The notes beneath the pieces are model-generated. The model was given only the letters and a program-made list of their open reading frames with translations, was not told where the DNA came from and did no database searches. From contig JBOHHM010000306.1 of the NCBI GenBank assembly GCA_050725495.1, forward strand, positions 1-10,003: 10,003 nt of DNA, given 5' to 3'. Every line of letters starts with the position of its first letter. Position 1 is the stretch's first letter. The position numbers and the translations under genes were made by a program. This document shows, one piece after another, positions 6,003-10,003 of this stretch. Origin of the DNA: JBOHHM01 sp050725495. Its GTDB lineage: Bacteria; Pseudomonadota; Gammaproteobacteria; Burkholderiales; Burkholderiaceae_C.

Positions 6003-6862
6003 ACGAGCCGCTGCTGCAAGTCGAACAGCTGGTGCGCGAGTACACGCTGCCGCGCGAGCGCCTGTTCGCCCACCCGGCCAAGGTCCACGCGCTCAATGGC
6101 GTGAGCCTGTCGATCGAGCCGGGGCGCAGCCTGGGCATCGTCGGCGAATCGGGGTCGGGCAAGTCCACGCTGGCGCGCCTCGTGATGGCGTTGGACAAGC
6201 CGACCTCGGGCCGCGTCAAGCTGCTCGGGCGCGATCTCCATGCGCTGGCGCCTGAGGCGCTGCGCCGCGCGCGGCGCGATTTCCAGATGGTGTTTCAAGA
6301 CCCCTACGGTTCGCTCGATCCACGCCAGAAGGTCGGGCGCATCGTGGCCGAACCGTTGGCCGCCCAGGGCGATACCAGCCGCGAGGCCCAGCGCGAGCGG
6401 GCCGCCCAGGTGCTGGCTTCGGTGGGCCTGCGCGCCACCGACCTCGACAAATACCCGCATGAGTTCTCGGGCGGGCAGCGCCAGCGCATCGCGATCGCCA
6501 GGGCGCTGATCACGCGACCGCGCCTGATCGTGGCCGACGAACCGGTCAGCGCGCTCGATGTCTCGGTGCAGGCTCAGGTGCTCAACCTCATGCAGGACCT
6601 GCAGGCCGAATTCGGCGTCAGCTACATGCTGATCAGCCATGACCTCGCCGTGGTGCACCACCTGTGCGACGAGGTGGCCGTGCTCTACCAGGGCCGCATC
6701 GTCGAGCAGGGCCCGCCCGAGAAGCTGTTCCATGCGGCCGAGCACCCCTACACCCAGGCGCTGCTCAACGCCGTGCCAAGGCCCGAGCCGGCTCAGCGCC
6801 GGCGCCACGCTGCTGCAGCAAGCACAGCCCCTCTGGCACAGCAGCCCCTGGCTCGGCAATGA
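5999..6862 (+). CDS. ABC transporter ATP-binding protein, DppF/OppF family, short C-terminus
   Basis: A 287-residue second ATPase of the heterodimer. Walker A GESGSGKS is at 49-56, Q-loop Gln100, signature FSGGQRQR 156-163, Walker B LIVADEP 176-182 and H-loop His214, all intact. The N-terminal REYTLPRERLFAHPAKVHALNGV is typical of the OppF/DppF side. The protein ends soon after EHPYTQALLNAVP (about 260) with a basic, Ala/Gln-rich tail. The family Cys-containing C-terminal segment (GCxFxxRC type in E. coli DppF) is absent, and the other two frames downstream do not encode it, so this is not a recent frameshift. The ATG at 5999 overlaps the upstream stop as ATGA. A 64-base gap separates it from the binding-protein gene. 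Confidence 0.95.
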   Translation: MNEPLLQVEQLVREYTLPRERLFAHPAKVHALNGVSLSIEPGRSLGIVGESGSGKSTLARLVMALDKPTSGRVKLLGRDLHALAPEALRRARRDFQMVFQDPYGSLDPRQKVGRIVAEPLAAQGDTSREAQRERAAQVLASVGLRATDLDKYPHEFSGGQRQRIAIARALITRPRLIVADEPVSALDVSVQAQVLNLMQDLQAEFGVSYMLISHDLAVVHHLCDEVAVLYQGRIVEQGPPEKLFHAAEHPYTQALLNAVPRPEPAQRRRHAAAASTAPLAQQPLARQ

Positions 6863-6870
6863 GGTACAAA

Positions 6871-6898
6871 TGCAGCTCGGCTCGAGAAAATTTCTGCA
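6871..6898 (+). promoter_or_regulatory. Stem-loop in the gap before the binding-protein gene
   Basis: TGCAGCTCG (6871-6879) can pair with CGAG (6883-6886) and, past a 7-base bulge AAAATTT, with CTGCA (6894-6898). It has no T-run in terminator position close to the stem. A structure in the leader of a binding-protein gene could stabilise its mRNA and help raise binding-protein output over the membrane subunits, as in other import operons; this role is inferred. Confidence 0.25.
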
Positions 6899-6926
6899 AC
6901 AGGTTTTTTGTCTGGAGAAGCCCACC

Positions 6927-8429
6927 ATGTTGAAACGACGCACCATACTCGCCACCGCCGCCGTCGCCACCGTGCCGCTGGCCCTGCCCGCGCTGGCGCA
7001 GAACCGAAAGGACAGCGTGGTGATGGCGATGGCGCTCGAGCCGCCGGGCCTGGACCCGACCGCCGGCGCAGCGTCTGCGATTGCGGAGATCGTGCAGTAC
7101 AACATCTTCGAGACGCTGACCAAGATCAATCCCGACGGCAGCGTCGCGCCGCTGCTGGCCGAAAGCTGGGAAGTCTCGCCCGACCTCAGGACCTATACCT
7201 TCAAGCTGCGCCGTGGTGTGAAGTTCCAAAACGGCGAGCCGTTCAACGCCGCCGCCGTGAAATTCTCGTTCGAGCGCGCCGCCGCCGAGAAGAGCACCAA
7301 CAAGGACAAACGCACCTTTGCCAGCATGCAAAGCATTTCGGCGGTCGACGACAGCACAGTCGTGATCATCAACAAGGAGCTCGACCCCGACTTCCTGTTC
7401 CTCATGGGCCAGGCCACGGCCATCGTCGTCGAGCCCAAGAGCGCCGACAGCAACGCGACCAAGCCCGTGGGAACCGGCCCCTACAAGCTCGAGAGCTGGA
7501 CCAAGGGCTCTTCGGCCACCTTGAGCAAATGGGATGGCTACCGCAATGCGGCCGCGATCAAGATGAGGAAGGTCACCTTCCGCTTCATTGCCGACCCGGC
7601 GGCCCAGGTCGCTGCGCTGCTGGCCGGCGACGTGGACGCGTTTGCGCGCGTCACGCCGCGCGCCGTCGAGCAGTTCAAGAACAATCCGAAGTTCCAGGTG
7701 ATCGTCAGCGGCTCGCGCGCCAAGACCATTCTGGCGATCAACAACAAGAAAAAGCCGCTGGACGACGTGCGTGTGCGCCGCGCGATCGCTGCGGCGATCG
7801 ACCGCAAGGCCGTGATCGAAGGCGCGGGCGACGGCTACGGCTCGCCTATCGGCAGCCACTATGTGCCGGGCGCCTTCGGCTATGTGGACACCACAGGCAT
7901 CAACCCGTTCAACATCGACAAAGCCAAGGCCTTGCTCAAGGAAGCCGGCATCACGACGCCGCTGGAACTGACCCTGACCCTGCCGCCCCCGCCCTACGCA
8001 CGCCAGGGCGGCGAGGTCATTGCAGCGCAGCTGGCCAAGGTCGGCATCGTCGCCAAGCTGCAAAACGTCGAATGGGCGCAATGGCTCAGCGGCACCTACA
8101 CCAACAAGAACTACGACCTGACCCTGATCTCGCATGTCGAGCCTTTCGACCTGGGCAACTTCGCCAAGCCGGGCTACTACTGGAACTACGAGTCGGCCAA
8201 GTTCAACGAGCTCTACGACAAGATCAAGAACGCGCCGCGTGCGGCCGACCGCGCCAAGCTGCTCGGCGACGCGCAGCGCCTGATTGCCAACGATGCGGTC
8301 CATGCCTTCCTGTACCAGCCGCAGTGGATCACGGTCGCCCACAAGAACCTCAAGGGGCTGTGGAAGGACCTGCCGGTGTTTGTGAACGACATCTCGGCCC
8401 TGTCTTGGGCATCTCCTGCCCATGACTGA
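6927..8429 (+). CDS. Periplasmic substrate-binding protein, SBP family 5 (DppA/OppA-like)
   Basis: A 500-residue receptor that captures the substrate in the periplasm and delivers it to the permeases. The signal peptide is residues 1-24 (basic KRR, hydrophobic ILATAAVATVPLALPA), with a likely cleavage at ALA-Q after residue 24. The KRRTIL start has a twin-arginine pattern, so Tat export is possible although the match is loose. There is no lipobox cysteine, and no cysteine at all is visible, so it is soluble. The family signature runs through LAESWEVSPDLRTYTFKLRR and GVKFQNGEPFNAAAVKFSFER (about 77-117). PVGTGPYKLESW is at 180-191, and DDVRVRRAIAAAIDR lies further on. The ATG at 6927 has GGAG at 6914-6917, nine bases upstream. 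An upstream reading from 6639 overlaps the ATPase gene and is rejected. Ligand class cannot be told from sequence. Confidence 0.96.
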   Translation: MLKRRTILATAAVATVPLALPALAQNRKDSVVMAMALEPPGLDPTAGAASAIAEIVQYNIFETLTKINPDGSVAPLLAESWEVSPDLRTYTFKLRRGVKFQNGEPFNAAAVKFSFERAAAEKSTNKDKRTFASMQSISAVDDSTVVIINKELDPDFLFLMGQATAIVVEPKSADSNATKPVGTGPYKLESWTKGSSATLSKWDGYRNAAAIKMRKVTFRFIADPAAQVAALLAGDVDAFARVTPRAVEQFKNNPKFQVIVSGSRAKTILAINNKKKPLDDVRVRRAIAAAIDRKAVIEGAGDGYGSPIGSHYVPGAFGYVDTTGINPFNIDKAKALLKEAGITTPLELTLTLPPPPYARQGGEVIAAQLAKVGIVAKLQNVEWAQWLSGTYTNKNYDLTLISHVEPFDLGNFAKPGYYWNYESAKFNELYDKIKNAPRAADRAKLLGDAQRLIANDAVHAFLYQPQWITVAHKNLKGLWKDLPVFVNDISALSWASPAHD

Positions 8430-9837
8430 GATGACTACCCCCCTGCACGAGCTCCCGGCCCGTGAACTGATGGCCGCGTACCGCCGGCGCGCCCTGTCGC
8501 CGGTGGAAGTGACCCAGTCCGTCCTTGCGCAAATCGAGCGCTGGGAGCCCCAGCTGCAGGCGACCTACCTGCTGCGGCCGGAGGCGGCGCTGGCCCAGGC
8601 CAGGGCCTCCGAAGCGCGCTGGCTGCGCGGCGAGCCCATGGGCCCGCTGGACGGCGTTCCCACCACTGTGAAGGACAACATCGCCACCCGGGGCGACCCG
8701 ACGCCCCTGGGCACCGTGGCCTCGGACCTCACGCCTGCTGCGGCCGACGCGCCGCCGGCCGCCCGCATCCGCGAGGCCGGCGCCGTGATCGTGTGCAAGA
8801 CGACCATGCCCGACTACGGCATGCTGTCTTCCGGACTGTCGAGCTTTCACAAGCTCGCGCGCAACCCCTGGGACCTGAGCAAGACCCCGGGCGGCTCGAG
8901 TTCGGGCGCGGGTGCCGCCGCGGCGGCCGGCTACGGCCCCTTGCACCTGGGCACCGATATAGGCGGCTCGGTGCGCCTGCCGGCGGGCTGGTGCGGCGTT
9001 TTCACGCTCAAGCCCAGCCTGGGCCGCATTCCGATCGACCCGCCCTACATGGGCCGCGCCGCCGGCCCGATGACCCGCAGCGTCGCCGATTCGGCGCTGC
9101 TGATGCAGGTGCTCGCGCTGCCCGATGCGCGCGACAGCATGAGCCTGCCCTACCAGGCCCTTGCCTGGGACCAGTTTGACCAGGGCACTTCGATCCTGCG
9201 CGGCCTGCGCATCGGCCTGCTGCTCGACGCCGGCTGCGGCCTGGCCGTGGACCCCGAAATACGCGAGGCCGTGGAACGCGCCGCGAAAACGCTGGAGCAG
9301 GCCGGTGCGGTGGTCGAGCCCATGAAGCCCTTCATGACGCAGACCATGCTCGACGGCATGGACCATCTGTGGCGCATGCGTTCGCACGTCGACATGAAGG
9401 CGCTGCCGCGCGACAAGAAGGCCCAGGTACTTCCCTATATCCAGCAATGGGCTGACAGCGCAGCCGGCATGACGGGGGAAGAGGTCTTCAAGGCGTTCAG
9501 CCAGTTCCACGCCACACGCCTTGCCGCCGTCAACGCCTGTCGCGCGTTCGATTATGTGATCTCGCCGACCTCGCCCGTGCCGGCCTTCGCGGCCGAACTG
9601 CCCTCGCCGACCAACGACCCGCTGCACCCGCTGGAGCATATAGGCTTCACCGTCCCGTTCAACATGTCGGAGCAACCAGCCGCCTCGATCAACTGCGGCT
9701 ACACGCGCGCTGGCCTGCCGATTGGCCTGCAGATCGCGGGCCAGCGTTTTGACGACCTGGGCGTGCTGCAGGTCTCGCGGGCCTTCGAGCTGATCCGCGA
9801 CCCGCAACGGCCCTGGCCCGAGCCGCCCGCGAAGTAA
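8422..9837 (+). CDS. Amidase-signature family hydrolase (GatA-like amidase)
   Basis: A 471-residue cytoplasmic enzyme (no signal peptide) expected to hydrolyse a carboxamide to acid plus ammonia or amine. The Ser-cisSer-Lys triad is complete: Lys84 in VPTTVKDNI, cis-Ser159 in TPGGSSSGAG, and nucleophile Ser183 in GTDIGGSVRLPA. The 24-residue spacing of the two serines equals that in mammalian FAAH (217/241). The C-terminal part has PTSPVPAF and the conserved GLPIGLQIAGQRFDD. It is not a GatA of tRNA amidation by context, since gatB and gatC are absent. The start at 8422 overlaps the binding-protein stop by eight bases. ATG 8431, just after that stop, is an equally possible start, and neither has a good ribosome site. 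The link to the importer suggests that it acts on the imported compound; the substrate is unknown. Confidence 0.95.
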   Translation: MTEMTTPLHELPARELMAAYRRRALSPVEVTQSVLAQIERWEPQLQATYLLRPEAALAQARASEARWLRGEPMGPLDGVPTTVKDNIATRGDPTPLGTVASDLTPAAADAPPAARIREAGAVIVCKTTMPDYGMLSSGLSSFHKLARNPWDLSKTPGGSSSGAGAAAAAGYGPLHLGTDIGGSVRLPAGWCGVFTLKPSLGRIPIDPPYMGRAAGPMTRSVADSALLMQVLALPDARDSMSLPYQALAWDQFDQGTSILRGLRIGLLLDAGCGLAVDPEIREAVERAAKTLEQAGAVVEPMKPFMTQTMLDGMDHLWRMRSHVDMKALPRDKKAQVLPYIQQWADSAAGMTGEEVFKAFSQFHATRLAAVNACRAFDYVISPTSPVPAFAAELPSPTNDPLHPLEHIGFTVPFNMSEQPAASINCGYTRAGLPIGLQIAGQRFDDLGVLQVSRAFELIRDPQRPWPEPPAK

Positions 9838-9844
9838 GGCATCG

Positions 9845-10003
9845 ATGCTGAGCGATAGCCTGGGCAACGCGCTCATGCTGCAGGACGCCACCAGCCTGGG
9901 CGCTGTCGACGACTTTGTCGAGGGCTTCATCGCCAGCGAGGCGCGGGTGGTCAACATCCTCGAGGCAGCCGAGCGCGACCACAGCCCCATCGTGCAGGCC
10001 TAT
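9845..10003 (+). CDS. Start of a TPR protein, probably TTC38-like (3' end cut by window)
   Basis: 53 codons are open from ATG 9845 to the window end. It starts seven bases after the amidase stop, with a weak AAGG at 9836-9839. The pattern D-x2-GN-x-L followed by VDDFVEGFIASEARVVNILEAAERD and SPIVQAY resembles the N-terminus of bacterial TTC38-type tetratricopeptide proteins, where a helical pair of this form precedes a run of TPR-like helices. Members are found near hydrolases and transporters in betaproteobacteria (from memory), but their biochemical role is not established. The tight spacing makes it part of the operon. The gene is very likely real; the family call is tentative because most of it is outside the window. 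Confidence 0.55.
   Translation, partial: MLSDSLGNALMLQDATSLGAVDDFVEGFIASEARVVNILEAAERDHSPIVQAY

Noticed and set aside
6776..6862. Frameshift that truncated the DppF-like ATPase
   Set aside because: Neither of the other plus-strand frames downstream encodes the missing cysteine-containing segment, so a simple recent frameshift is not supported.
6639..6926. Extension of the binding protein into the upstream ATPase gene
   Set aside because: The frame is merely open there. The signal peptide and a GGAG ribosome site both support ATG 6927.
5750..9990. Long minus-strand frames (5750-7129, 6765-8423, 8350-9990)
   Set aside because: They mirror the ATPase, binding-protein and amidase genes, whose motifs are complete on the plus strand. 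The antisense products have no family features and no ribosome sites were seen.

Overview
The window is GC-rich DNA of a betaproteobacterium, most likely order Burkholderiales and probably family Comamonadaceae. That placement rests on the core gene order prs-rplY-pth, the protein sequences and the codon use; it is recognition from memory, not a database result. No RNA gene, CRISPR array, transposase or phage gene was seen.

The left part (about 1-2760) is housekeeping. It holds the 3' part of prs (PRPP synthase, cut by the window edge), rplY (ribosomal protein L25 of the long CTC type) and pth (peptidyl-tRNA hydrolase), all on +. Convergent to pth is a small 2[4Fe-4S] ferredoxin of the Alvin/YfhL type. 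Each of these units is set apart by intrinsic terminators. The prs-rplY gap carries three terminator-like hairpins in a row, and the first of them overlaps an alternative hairpin. The rplY-pth gap has a perfect 13-bp stem with a T-run. A bulged hairpin with a T-run on the - strand ends the ferredoxin transcript.

A divergent spacer (2761-3051) separates this block from the right part. It contains an AT-rich patch with an inverted repeat and a perfect 9-bp tandem repeat, which is a plausible operator/promoter. From about 3052 to the end lies one tightly packed + strand operon. It encodes a peptide/nickel/opine-family ABC importer in the order permease (DppB-like), permease (DppC-like), ATPase (DppD-like), ATPase (DppF-like), periplasmic binding protein (DppA-like). 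An amidase-signature hydrolase follows, and then the first 53 codons of a protein that resembles TTC38-type TPR proteins. Most joints are ATGA overlaps, direct abutment or very short gaps, so co-expression is likely.

The simplest reading of the operon is import of a small peptide-like or amide-bearing compound followed by cytoplasmic amide hydrolysis, perhaps for nitrogen or carbon supply. The substrate cannot be read from sequence. The oddest piece is the 3' end of the DppD-like gene: about 60 codons beyond the usual domain end run through DNA rich in hairpins, which looks like a captured intergenic repeat element. I do not see a clearly new biological system here.
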